From Kingdonia uniflora (taxonomy: Eukaryota > Streptophyta > Magnoliopsida > Ranunculales > Circaeasteraceae): a stretch of DNA of 64,000 bases. This document shows positions 45,371-56,850 of this stretch, in pieces (the first letter of the stretch is position 1; every line of letters begins with the position of its first letter). Both the position numbers and the translations under genes were made by a program. Where the stretch lies: positions 1,116,001 through 1,180,000 of the forward strand of contig JACGCM010002894.1 in the NCBI GenBank assembly GCA_014058105.1, written 5' to 3'. The notes under the pieces are model-generated. The model was not told the origin of the DNA and did not search any database. It was given only the letters and a program-made list of their open reading frames with translations.

Positions 45371-45539
45371 GTGACCATACCATCCCAGTCTCACCAAGCC
45401 AATTTCTGTAGACTTTCTCACTCTCAGGTGCGCACTCCCTCTTCTTTCTCTAGTTTGCGAATTCGGCCCACATATCATTTATTTAGACATTATGCTAGGG
45501 TTCGGGTGGCTCCGCGGAGACCACCCATGCCATTATGAG

Positions 45540-48500
45540 ACTTATTGCTTAAAATTATCAGGGTTTGGGTCAACCGGCGGTAATTCTTCATCTTCGTGAG
45601 CTTATCCGATCTTCACAAGGAGATATTATCTTTCTGGCCGAAACCAAACGGTCCTCCGCAGAAATGCTAGTTTTGGTATGTAATCTTAACTACCCTCATT
45701 GGGTGGATCTTCCAGCTTCTGGCGTTCATGGCCGCGCCGATGGTATTTGTGTCCTGTGGAAGGCTAATATTAATATTGATGTGGTCTTCTGTAATAAATA
45801 TATTATTAATGTTATGGTGAACTTGGATCTAGCCAAAAATCCTAAGATGATCTCTTTTTTCTATGGTAGTCCTTATCAGAGGGACCGGAATGAGAGCTGG
45901 AGGTTTGTGGAAACCACAGCCAATGGGTATACTGGCCCCTGGATGATTATGGAGGATTTTAATATTGTGTTTGACCGGGTTGATAAAATGGAGAGAAAAC
46001 CTTATAAAGCAGCTAAAAGTGCCTATGCCAAGGCGGTTATCTAACAAGCGGGTCTCATCGACCTTGGTTTTTCGGGTAACAATTTCACATGGAATAACAA
46101 ATGTCAGGGATGGGCTAATATTCGGGAAAGACTTGATGGTAGTAGTTAATGCAAAGTGGATAGTCATCTTTCATATGCTAAGGTGTTTTACCTACCCACC
46201 CTGGGTTCGGACCACACTCCTCTATGCCTTTATACAACTCCACTATTTTCGACTCTCCGCAAATACTTTCATTTCCAAACCATGTGGACTCGAGAACCCC
46301 AGTTCCCTCATATGATTTAAGACCTCTGGCAAGCCTCATGACGAGATTCCCCAGCCCAACTGGTTAAAGGCAAATTATTAAATACTAAAGCGAGGCTCAG
46401 GTCCTGGAACAAAAAAAAATTGGACATGCTCCTAGCCGAATTTTTACGATCAAAGACGAGATTAATACAATTCAGGCCCTTTCTTTTTCTGAGGCGACTT
46501 CTCAACGGAAGTTGGAGTTCTTGAGGATTCTAGACGACTTACAAGCCAGGGAAGAGAAGTTCTGGCATCAAAAATCTGGTGTCAACTGGCTGACGGAAGG
46601 GGATCGGAATACTAAATTCTTTCATATGCAAACCCTCTCTTAACGGAAAAAGAACTCTATCTATTGGCTCAAACGGGAGAATGGTGATTGGACATCGAAG
46701 CCGACGGAAATCAGACATATTTTCCTGAGGGACATGGCCAGTAATTTTAAAACTTTTGACCCGACTGGCATCCTAAAGTTCCTTGCTCATTTTAGCCCGT
46801 GTATTACGACAGATGATAATCAGGCACTATTAACGGAGGAAGCCCCGGAGGAGATACTTGCAGCCCTCAACAGCATTGGGCCTCATAAAGCTCCAGGTCC
46901 ATACGGTTTCCCCACGATTTTCTTTTAGAAATCTTAGGACGTGGTAGGCCCTGATATTTACAATTTGGTCACTAGTTTCTTTGCCTCAGGGTTTATGCCC
47001 AAATATATCAATGTTACGCATACAGTAATGATCCCGAAGAACTCCTCTAAGGCACGACCTAGTAATTTCTGCCCGATTAGCTTGTGCAATGTGACTTATA
47101 AGATTATCTCTAAGATTATTTCTACCCGTCTTAAACCTCTCTTGGAGAAAATCATTTCCCCGTTTCAGGGAGCTTTCGTCAGTGGATGCCAAATATCTGA
47201 TAATGTGTTAGTAGCACATGAACTCATTCATACAATGAAGAGAAAGAAAGGTCACTCTGGCCTGATGGGAGTCAAACTTGATATATCTAAAGCCTATGAC
47301 CAGATAGAATAGAGGATATTGATCCAAACCATAACGACACTAGGCTTTGATCTAAAGTGGGGTCAATGGATTGAACAATGTATTTATACGGTGCGCTACT
47401 CCGTCCTCCTCAATGGTTATTCCCATGGATTTCTCACCCCCACCCGGGGCCTCCGGCAAGGGGACCCTCTATTCCTATTTCTCTTTATTATCCTGATGGA
47501 AGGACTATCTAGAGCGTTGGGGGTGAAGGAGGTGGCGAATAAGATCCATGGTATTAAAGCGTCTCAGAGATGACCCCCATCTCTCATTTATTGTTTGTGG
47601 GCGAATGTCTCCATTTTGGTCGCGCCGACCTTGATGAAGCTCATGAGATGAAATATATTCTGGATCGCTTCTGTGCCGTGACTGGTCAATAACTAAATTT
47701 GGCCAAATCAGGCATCTTCTTCAGTAAAAACCTCCCCGCCGTCTGGGTCATCTCATTGTGCAGCTACTCAAAGTCAAAGTCATGCAGCCTGATGAACGGT
47801 ACCTAGGAACTAATCACTTTTTTAACCGTTCTAAAGCACAGACCTTCCAACGTATTAAGGAAAGAATATCTAATCAGTTGCAGTCCTGGCGGGGAAAACT
47901 CCTTTCCCAGGCCAGTCGTACCGTTCTGATTAAATCGATCACTTCAGCGATCCCAACGTATCAGATGTCCTGCTTCGCCCTACCACAATCTACTTATAAT
48001 ACCATCAATGGCCTCTAACGTGACTTCTAAAGGGGTAAACGGGAGAACAAGGGTAAACTACTGTACCTGAAAAAATAGAAAGAGGTTTATAAGCCTAAAA
48101 GGGAAAGGGGGTATTCGCGAAGTGAGGGCCACGAACAAAGTCCACCTGTCCAAAATTGTTTGGCGCCTTCATCAGAATCCCCATGAGCTGTGGGCTCAGG
48201 CCTTGTAAGCTAAAAATTTCTCTGAGTGCGGCATCCTCCAGGCCAAGAAGAAAGTTGATGCCTCTTGGACGTGGTGGAGTGTCCAGTCGACTATTAGTAC
48301 GATCCAGGTCAACTCGTGTTAGCAAGTTTGTTCTGGGATCCTTATCAATTTCTGGCAAGACAATTGGCTCCCCTCAGTCGTGGGAAGGAAACCATCCCCT
48401 CGGGAGGGTAGTCCGGATGTTGTACGGCCCCAATTGGTGAGTTACTTTATTGACCCCCTATATCATTCCTAGCAACTTGGGAAACTCTACCAGAGGCGTG

Positions 48501-49612
48501 ATGATGACTTGGACGACCTTATCTCCCAGATCTTCCTTCCCCGATTGGGTGGTAATGATAATCTTAAGTGGGGTCCTTCTAAAGATGGAAAATTCTCTAT
48601 TAAATCATCTTATCGGGTACTTATGTCGGGCTCCCTCATGGAGGTTCTGGAGTGGCCCCCACAGCTAATGTTCAAACTCTGGCATAATGAAACCACTCCC
48701 AAAGCGCATATGTTTACATGGAAATGCCTCTGGGATATGGTCCCGTGTCGAGCCAAGTTGGCGAGCGGCCTGGGCCTTTATGATTCCTCATGTTCGTTTT
48801 ACGAGGCCCCCTCGAAAACCTTACACCATCTTCGCCTTGGCTGCTCCTTTTCGCGGGCGGTTTGGTATGGTACAGCCTTTAAGGGTTTGCTCCACTTCTT
48901 CTCCCAGTTATCTGTTTAGAAATGGATCTATCTATGGGTCTCACCCCCCATTGACGGGCCTGTTGATAAAGATCTCAGGACCTTTGTGACCTTCTCCCTT
49001 TCTTGGATGGTTTGGAAGGCGTGTTGTGACCTCGTTTTTAAGAATACAATCCAACATCCTTTATACATTTCAGCTGCCATCAATAAAATGATTTTTAATG
49101 CACTTACCAGTCAGTTTGAACTGTCGTCTATCAAGGTCCCCTGGCGTCTACCGCTTGTTGGATGAGAGAAAATTAATGTTGATGCCTCTTTTAGTAAAGG
49201 TAAAGTCTTCAATGGTCTTGGTTTAGAAATTTGAGATAACCTTAATATTTTTGGTGCAGCCCCGAGGTTCTATCTGCAAATTTGCGTCTGCTGAAGAGGG
49301 TGAAGCGTTAGCAGTGATGGAAGGCATTCTCTGGGCCAGGACGTGAGGAATACCGCATGTGAATATTGAAACTGATGTCAAAGCGATTAGCTTGTTTTGT
49401 GGAAATGGTGTTGTTGATATATCCTGGACTACCAAAGCCATACTCCCGGATTGTATGGATATGTTCAGTTATTTTGTTGATATTTGTATTACTTATGCGC
49501 CGCGTAGCGCAAACTCAGTTGCCCATGCGATTGCCACTAGGCCCATGGATGACAATTTTTGTATGACCTGGTGTGGTTCTCCTCCTGGTTGGCTCTAGGA
49601 TGTCCTTGCGAG
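45540..49612 (+). pseudogene. LINE ORF2: endonuclease, RT, RNase H, broken
   Basis: The endonuclease (45565-46130) has IIFLAETKRS and WMIMEDFNIVFDRVDK. The RT (about 46730-47760) has HKAPGPYGFPTIFF, KARPSNFCPISLCNVTYKII, FQGAFVSGCQISDNVL, LDISKAYDQIE and LRQGDPLFLFLFI. The catalytic box that is usually FADD reads LLFVGECLHF (about 47590), so both catalytic aspartates are lost. A zf-RVT region (48660-48830) has TPKAHMFTWKCLWDMVPCRA. An RNase H tail (49160-49600) has INVDASFSKG, EGEALAVMEGILWA and ANSVAHAIA. Stops occur at about 46044, 46928, 47310 and 48919, among others. ORF2 nicks target DNA and copies LINE RNA in place. Confidence 0.92.
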
Positions 49613-49690
49613 AGATAAAGCCACTTTTGTAATGCCCTTTGATTAAGTTATATATATGGTTTACCAATCAAAAAAAAATTATGCATACAA

Positions 49691-50019
49691 AGATAGGATG
49701 ATGTAGAGCTTATTAAATAAATAATATCAAAAACACTACTCATTAAAGACATTTTTATAAGCATTTGAGTTGCGATGTAGCATGAGATATGAGTGAGAGA
49801 AACACTATGCACAAAGGTTTGGGCATATTAATCCTACTATAGATTGAGTAGAATCCCATTGCAACAAATTACATCTTTAATTTTTAATCTTCTAAAAAAT
49901 GAGAAAAATGGGTAATTTTGGTATTATGAAATATTAGGGTACTAAAGGAAACCAAAGTCAAGAATTGGGATTTGACAGTAGCTTTTTGAAGTTCGACGTA
50001 CAAAATGTAATTTGAAGAA
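49691..50019. other. Unique spacer between LINE and copia insertions
   Basis: It is AT-rich with no gene, and is probably part of the 3' flank of F-box copy 2. Confidence 0.4.
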
Positions 50020-50253
50020 TGTTAGGAGTTGGGTCCAGCCCAACTGATTTGGGGTCTCCTATTGGACTCCTAACAAGCCCATGGGTCTTTAGGGTTTATG
50101 GGGAGAGTTTGAGTAGGTTTGTTAACCTATATTGTAGGGTTATCTACTTTGCATTACGTACTGAGAAACAGTTCTCAATTCAATAAGAAATATTTCTTCT
50201 CTCTATTTTTCTCAAGATATAGAACTGCTAGTTATATCTATTATTACTCAACA
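50020..50253 (+). repeat. copia 5' LTR, 234 bp
   Basis: It shares GGTTTATGGGGAGAGTTTG, TTGTAGGGTTAT, TACTGAGAAACA and CTCAAGATATAGAACT with 55965-56203. Confidence 0.92.
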
Positions 50254-51261
50254 CGTTATCAACACATAAGCTAGTGGATTAAGAAGAAAAGAAAATCACT
50301 TTCCAATCAACGCTTTCCAATTCTTGGTCAAATTAAGTCATTTTTAAAAAAAAAATCTTCTTGATTGGACCTACCCCATAGGGAAACTATTTTTAAAAAA
50401 ATTTATGAAAAATATTTTTTAATTTTTTTTGGGAACGGGTGTCTTGTATAGGAATAATGACTCACTTATATAGGGTATAAGCAAATTGATTAATACTTAT
50501 TTAAGTATCTTACGATATGTAATAGGATATTAACGGTTATGCCCCTGGGATACTAATTATCATGATCTGGGGATTAAAGATAATACGAAAACAAGACTAA
50601 TTTAGAATACGACTAGGAGTCATATCTAAATAATAATTAACTGTCAAGGATAAATAATTATAGCTCAATTGGGAATTAACTTAGTCTTATTTCTAAAAAC
50701 TTGGTGTCAGAGGAACCAATTTTTCGTATCTAGGTGCAATTAGATGTTACATGATAATATTTAGAGGTATATATGCACTGATAGCATCTTATAGTACCCT
50801 AGAATGATAGTTCAAAGACGGCTATAATCAGCCTATCTTGTGAACCCAACAAACTTTGGGGTAGGACCACTTGTCAACTAAACATCTAATACCCCTCATA
50901 TTCGTAACAAATAAGGTCATTTGGCTAGAATATACAAACTTGTATAGAGCTTGAGAGCTTATAACACTCTAGTTCTCAGAATAAGGAAAGCACACATCTA
51001 GTAGTTTTAAATAGCAATCTTGGCTAAGATTTTATTAAAACGCACACCTAAGATTAAGATCGTCATTTTTAGAGGGTAAAATTTAGGATTTAATTATTAG
51101 AAAAGAATTTTATGAGTTTTAGAATATGAACAGGGTTTAACTATAATATGATTAGGAATCATATATTTATCGTTATTCTAAGTATTATGATCTGCCTTTA
51201 ATGCATTTGATATGTTTATCAAGAATCGTCATTAATTACAATATATATTTTGCATAAATAG
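50254..51261. other. Unusually long leader of the short-LTR copia element
   Basis: About 1 kb lies between the 5' LTR and the gag start with no coding signal. This is AT-rich sequence in a place where copia elements usually have tens to a few hundred bases. It may be a decayed insertion. Confidence 0.45.
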
Positions 51262-51900
51262 ATGTCTACAAAACTCAAAAATGTTGAATTTCCACCATTG
51301 CTGCTCACTGGAGCTAATTTCCTCACTTTGTGCATTGACGTTGACTGTTTCTTGAAGTCTTTCGGTCTGTAGAAGACCATCGTCATTGGCAACAAGGAAG
51401 ACCCTATAGAACATGATGACTCATGAAGTCGTGATTCAGGCACTACTCCTCTCTGAGCAGAACGATAAACTTCTGATGAAGAATCATGTTATGCGGCCTT
51501 ATGGGAGTGCGTCGTTGCCTGCATCAAACAATGTTCAGTTTTGAGGAAACAACTTTGCACGTCAGGGACAAAGATATGGAAGGGGCAGGGGAGGATACTA
51601 GGGAAACAGGAAGAGCGGGAACCAGAAACCCTTTGTCCCTAGGAGAGGTAAAGGATTTAAGGAATTCGGAACACCAAGAAATGTGAAGAAGGAAAAGAAG
51701 ACATATCAGGAATCTACTTGTTTTAACTACGGTGGCACAGGACACTGGGCACGGGAATGCCATGCACCACGGGTGGCTACAGGCAACTGAGTCCAGACCC
51801 ATCATGCATTTGTTGACATTAACTCTGCTCATGTAGAGTTTGCAGCGTCAGACTTCTTCGGCGACGCTGATGCCGCCATGGATCAACATACGGAGTAATC
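51262..51900 (+). pseudogene. copia gag, internally deleted
   Basis: It starts MSTKLKNVEFPPLLLTGANF at an ATG, followed by FLTLCIDVDCFLKSFG, and then jumps to NDKLLMKNHVMRPYGSAS, FARQGQRYGRGRG and a zinc knuckle CFNYGGTGHWARECHA. Only about 210 codons remain, where copia gag is usually longer, so the middle has been deleted. The second knuckle Cys is Tyr. In-frame stops are present, for example before GNNFARQGQ. Confidence 0.8.
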
Positions 51901-52152
51901 TGTAACAATTTCTCAGTAGACATGTGATGTCACATTAGAGAGAGCACTAGTAGTTTACAGACATGATTTACTCCTTTTTGTTGTCATTAATTTTGATTTT
52001 ATTGGGAACATATCACTTATATTTCAATAATGTGCATGTGACATACATGAGATTTATTTTGTTCTAATAAATGCTGATTATTCAGATTATTGCTTGGATA
52101 GTAATTAATTTGTCATATATAGATTTTAATCTGCTATATATACAAGTCGCCC

Positions 52153-55100
52153 ATGGATCTTTCTTCCTATAGGGCTCTGATTGATAATAGGACGAGTCGT
52201 GACACATGCCTAGTAGACAGTGGTACCACGCACTCGATCCTTCGAGATAAAAAGTATTTCTCACACTTGACCACGTATGTCCGGGGCATTCACACTGTTA
52301 CTGGGTCAGCCAGTATCATAGAGGGCTCAGGGAGCGTCACGCTATTACTCCCTAATGGTACGATATTTAGTATCTAGACCACGTTGTTCGCTAGTAAATC
52401 TCCCGAGAATTTACTATGCTTTAGGGACATACATGATAACGGTTATCAAGTCAAGACAATAGGAAATGATGATAATCAAATTATATGCATCACATATTCG
52501 CCTAACGGTCAAGAACTTATATTGAAATGGTGTCTAATGTATTCCTCGGGGATTTATTCTACTGCCTTCAAGCATGTCAAAACATATGCAATCACTAATT
52601 TTTCTCCGTTACAAGAGAAAACATTTACAATTTGGCATGATCGTTTCAGACACCCTTGACAAAGAATGATGAGGAAAATTATCAATAGTACCTCTGGACA
52701 TTCACTCAAGGGAGAGAAGATCATAATTTTGTAGGATTGCTCGTGTAACGCCTGCTCTTAGGGAAAGCTAATAGTCCAACCTAGTAAGACCAAGGTGGAG
52801 TTGGAGCCTCCAGCCTTTCTCCAACATATTCATGGAGACATATGTGGACCTATCCATCCATATAGTGGTCCGTTTAAATACTATATGGTCTTAATCAACG
52901 CATATGTGAGATGGTCAGACATTTGCCTTTTATCATCTAGGAAAATGGTATTTCTACGACTACTTGCCCAGATTATCCAATTGCGGGCTCATTTCCTAGA
53001 TCACCCGATCAAATCTATGAGATTTGACGGCGCTGACAAGTTTACCTCAAAGGCTTTTATTGATTATTGTACAGCCAATGGGATAGATGTCGAGCATCCA
53101 GTACCCCATGTCCATACCCAGAATGGGATGGCGGAGAATCTAATCAAGCGATTACAGTTAATCGCTAGGCTACTGTTATTACGATCTCAGCTTCCGATTA
53201 CAGCGTGGGGTCATGCAATTCTACATGTTGCCGCCCTAATTAGAATTCGTTCAATAGCCAATAATCAATATTCCCCATTGTAACTAGTAACTGGGTCGGA
53301 GCTCGGTGTCGCCCATCTAGGAACATTTGGATGTTCCGTACAGGTGTCGATTGTACCACCACAACGTACGAAGATGGGGCCCTAATGTCAGCTCGGTATT
53401 TATGTGGGTTACGATTCACCATCTATCATTTGATATTCAGAACCCACTACGAGTGATGTATTTACTGCGAGATTCACATATTATCACTTTGATGAGACGA
53501 TATTCCCAGTATTGGGGGGAGATATGACAGTCAATGTTGAGGATATTTCCAAGATTAGTTCGAAAGCACCATCGTTATCCCCTAACCAATCACGGTGACA
53601 AGGAAGTACAGTGGATTCTATACTTACAACAAATCGCTATTGAATTGCCAGATGTATTCAACGATGCTGCTAAAGTAACCAAGGCGCATATACCTGCAAG
53701 TAATGCACCTGCGCGACTGGATATTCAGGGAACTGGTGTGCAACCAGCTAATGAATTCAAACCGCGCATCACGAGAGGATGCCCTGCAGCAAAGAAGGAC
53801 GTTTAGCTGAGGGCTAAGAAATAGCGTACAGGAAAAGAAAAGACTAATGGTGTAGTCGGTCCATCGGGGATAGAACCACCCACAGACAGGGCTATAGTAG
53901 CTACGTATCCATGTGAAGCATTAGGAAACAATCCCGACGAGGCACATCTACATGATAATCAAGAGATCTCGATTAACTTTGTTTCTAATGGCACTACGTG
54001 GGATCGTTCCGAAGTAGTAGTCAATGAAGTATTCACTTTCGTTGATGCGCTCGTCATCAAGGATGATGATCCAGAACCACTAACTGTAGATGAATGTAAA
54101 AGTCGTACAGATTGGCCAGAGTGATAGTCTGCGATCAATGCGGAGCTCGGCTCATTAGCTAAACGCGAAGTGTTTGGACCAATAGTCCCTAGGCAAGATG
54201 TCATCAGGCCTGTCAATATAAATGGGTATTACGAAAACGTAATGAACTTAGAAATATAGTAAGGTACAAGGCAAGACTAGTTGCCCAGGGTTTTTCTCAA
54301 AGACCTGGCATCGATTTCGATGAAACCAACTTTCCATTCATGGACGTTATAACGTTTCGTTACTTGGTCAGTCTGTCAGTCGCTGAGAACGAGCTTGACA
54401 TGCGTCTTATGGATGTAGTTTATGCATATCTATATGGGAAATTAGATATGGATATCTACATGAAGTTGCCATAAGGGTTTAAGCCTCCGGAAGCGACAAT
54501 GTCAGGCACGTGGGGTGCATACGTAATAAAATTGGATAAGTCATTGTATAGTCTGAAACAATTAGGGCTCATGTGGCACAACGGGCTGACTAAATATTTG
54601 AAGGTCGAGGGTTTTGCAAATAGCCTTGTTTGCCCATAAGTTTTCATCAAGAAAACAAATACTGGTTTTGCCATCATTGCAGTTTATGTAGACGATTTAA
54701 ATATAATCGAAACTCCGGGAGAGATCGCGAATGCTGCCGAATACCTTGAGAAGAAATTCGAAATGAAAGACCTTGGGAAAACTAAATTTTGTCTCGGTTT
54801 GCAGATCGAACATCTTGGTCGTGGCATAATCGTACATCAGGCGACATATATAGGGAGAATCATAAAATGTTTCGGTATGGATACAGCACACAATGCCAAG
54901 ACGCCTATGCATGTCCGTTTATTGGATGTGAACAAGGACATTTGTCGTCCACCTGACGAGGGGGAGAAACTCCTAGGGCCTGAGACGCCATATCTAGGAG
55001 CTATCAGTGCTTTACTATACTTAGCAGGGTGTACTAGACCCGGCATCTCATTCGCAATAAACTGTTTGGCACACCATAGTTATGCACCCACTCAAAGGCA

Positions 55101-55712
55101 ATGGAATGGGATCAAGCTGATTCTGAGATATCTCATTTGTACGAAAGATTGAGGTATGTTCTATCTACAAATTGGCAAACAAAAAATTATAGGATACGCC
55201 GATGCAGGATATTTTTCAGATCCACATAAAGGCCAATCACAATCGGGTTATGTGTTCTTGTATGGAGATACAACGATTTCATGGAGATCGGTGAAGCAGA
55301 CGATGGTTACTACATCCTCGAACCACGCGGAGATTCTTGCACTACATGAAGTTGGCAGAGAATACTTCTGATTGCGGTCTATGATCAACCACATCAACGG
55401 GAGTTGCGGTCTAAGTTCTATCTGAGATAAACCGACAACACTTTATGAAAACAACGCAACTTGTATCATTTAAGTCAAGGGCGGATTTATTAAAGGTAAC
55501 AGAACGAAGCATATTTCACCAAAGTTCTTCCACATACATGAGTTATAGAAGACGAATAAGATCAACGTTGTTCAAGTCCATTTAGAAGATAGCTTAGCTG
55601 ATCTATTCACGAAGGCTCTTGCACACCCTACGTTCAAGAGATTGGTACACGGAATCGGTATGCAGAGTTTACACGATTTATTATCTCAGGGAGATAGATC
55701 TTAAGGAGATCG
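52153..55712 (+). pseudogene. copia pol (protease, integrase, RT, RNase H)
   Basis: The protease has TCLVDSGTTHSILRDKKYF. Pre-integrase has FTIWHDRFRHP. The integrase (52795-53283) has HIHGDICGPIHPYSGPF, then MVLINAYVRW (the second catalytic Asp of the usual D-A-S/T-R-W is Asn-Ala), IKSMRFDGADKFTSKAF and HTQNGMAENLIKR. The RT (54290-55150) has QGFSQRPGIDFDETNFPF, LMDVVYAYLYGKLDMDIYM, KSLYSLKQLGLMWHN and the catalytic AVYVDDLNII. RNase H (55156-55640) has GYADAGYFSDPHKGQSQSGY and QVHLEDSLADLFTKAL. Stops occur at 52375-52377, about 54475 and 55150-55152, among others, so no polyprotein can be made. Confidence 0.92.
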
Positions 55713-55964
55713 ACATCAGGGGGAGTAGTCCCAGCATGATGTGGACGCATATGTGTTGCACTCTTTTTCCTTATAGTGCAATTTTTATCCTAGGAGGTTT
55801 TACTGACTAGAGATTTTGATGAGGTAACGTATACGGGTACACAACCCATGCAGGGCATAAGATTGTACCCTTTCCTTGCACAGCTTTTTGCCCAAGGGGG
55901 TTTTGCTAGGCAGAGGTTTTGATGAGGCAAGTCGTCCTGGTATGGAACACCCCAAGGGGGAGAG

Positions 55965-56203
55965 TGTTATGAGTTGAGTCTAGCCCAAGCTAGGAGCCCA
56001 ACTGGGTTGGGGTGTCCTATTGGACCCCTAACAAGCCCATAGGCCTTTAGGGTTTATGGGGAGAGTTTGAGTAGGTTTGGTAAACTATATTGTAGGGTTA
56101 TTACTTTGTATTACTTACTGAGAAACAATTCTCAATTCACTAAAAAATCTCTCCTCTCCATTGGTCTCAAGATATAGAACTACTAGTCTATTATTACTCA
56201 GCA
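55965..56203 (+). repeat. copia 3' LTR, 239 bp
   Basis: Parallel to the 5' LTR, preceded by the polypurine tract CCCCAAGGGGGAGAG. Confidence 0.92.
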
Positions 56204-56208
56204 AAGAA

Positions 56209-56850
56209 CACTTTAGGCCTATATATATATATAAAAATCTATTTTGAATAGGTTAGTCCTAAGACGTTAACATGGATCAGAGAACTAATTATGATAACGT
56301 ATAATTACATCTGCATTTTTTTATGCCTGTCCTATAGTGATGATTCTGAGAAATGTTTTGATGAATGCGTGAGTGAAATGCGATAAGACTATATAGTGAA
56401 CCCATAATCATCAACTATCCATGCTGTCTTTCATGTCCAGGAAATCCACTCCAGCGAATTCGCCAATGCTCAAAGAGATTCAAGAACACACAAGGATAAC
56501 CAAAACTTAGGATTACTGCAAGAACGGCCCATAATGTATAGTATAGATAAAAACGAGATCTAACAGGCCTTTCAGACTCTACAATAAAGAAAATGAAATG
56601 AAATCTAGGCAAAAAATGCTTTTATGTAACTCCTTATTCCAAATCCCCTATTATATAAAGTATTGTTTTGGGTCTGAAGGGTAATTAAAACAGGGATTCA
56701 AACATGGGTACATGAGTACATCACACAAGTTCTATCACATGCCGAAGCTTGTACAGGTGATTAGCAGAATTTATTCGTTTTAGGAGTACAACAGATTTGC
56801 TAGACATAAGTAGGCTCAACTACAAAACTTACCATCTTAACATGATAATT
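56209..56850. other. Duplicated 3' flank of F-box copy 2 and downstream end of the F-box/LRR gene
   Basis: 56330-56500 resembles 34021-34120 joined to 34930-34990 (TAGTGATGATTCTGAGAAAT, ACCCATAATCATCAAC, GTCCAGGAAATCCACTCC, CCAATGCTCAAAGAGATTC). 56700-56850 is presumably the 3' UTR side of the F-box/LRR gene. No other gene is seen. Confidence 0.55.

Larger units (their letters stand above)
43305..49680 (+). mobile_element. L1-type LINE, 6.4 kb, TSD ATGCATACAA
   Basis: ATGCATACAA flanks both ends (43295-43304 and 49681-49690). The element ends in a short A tract. It contains ORF1 and ORF2 (endonuclease, reverse transcriptase, zf-RVT, RNase H) in the order of plant L1 elements. It is longer and richer in G+C than its surroundings, appears full length, and is inactivated by many stops and frame shifts. 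Confidence 0.92.
50020..56203 (+). mobile_element. Ty1/copia element with short LTRs, 6.2 kb, TSD AAGAA
   Basis: The LTRs 50020-50253 (234 bp) and 55965-56203 (239 bp) begin TGTTAGGAGTTG / TGTTATGAGTTG and end ATTACTCAACA / ATTACTCAGCA. AAGAA flanks both ends (50015-50019 and 56204-56208). ACGTTATCAACACATAAG follows the 5' LTR (the ACGTTATCA type of copia primer region), and CCCCAAGGGGGAGAG is the polypurine tract at 55950-55964. Gag-pol is in order but has many stops and a shortened gag. Confidence 0.93.
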
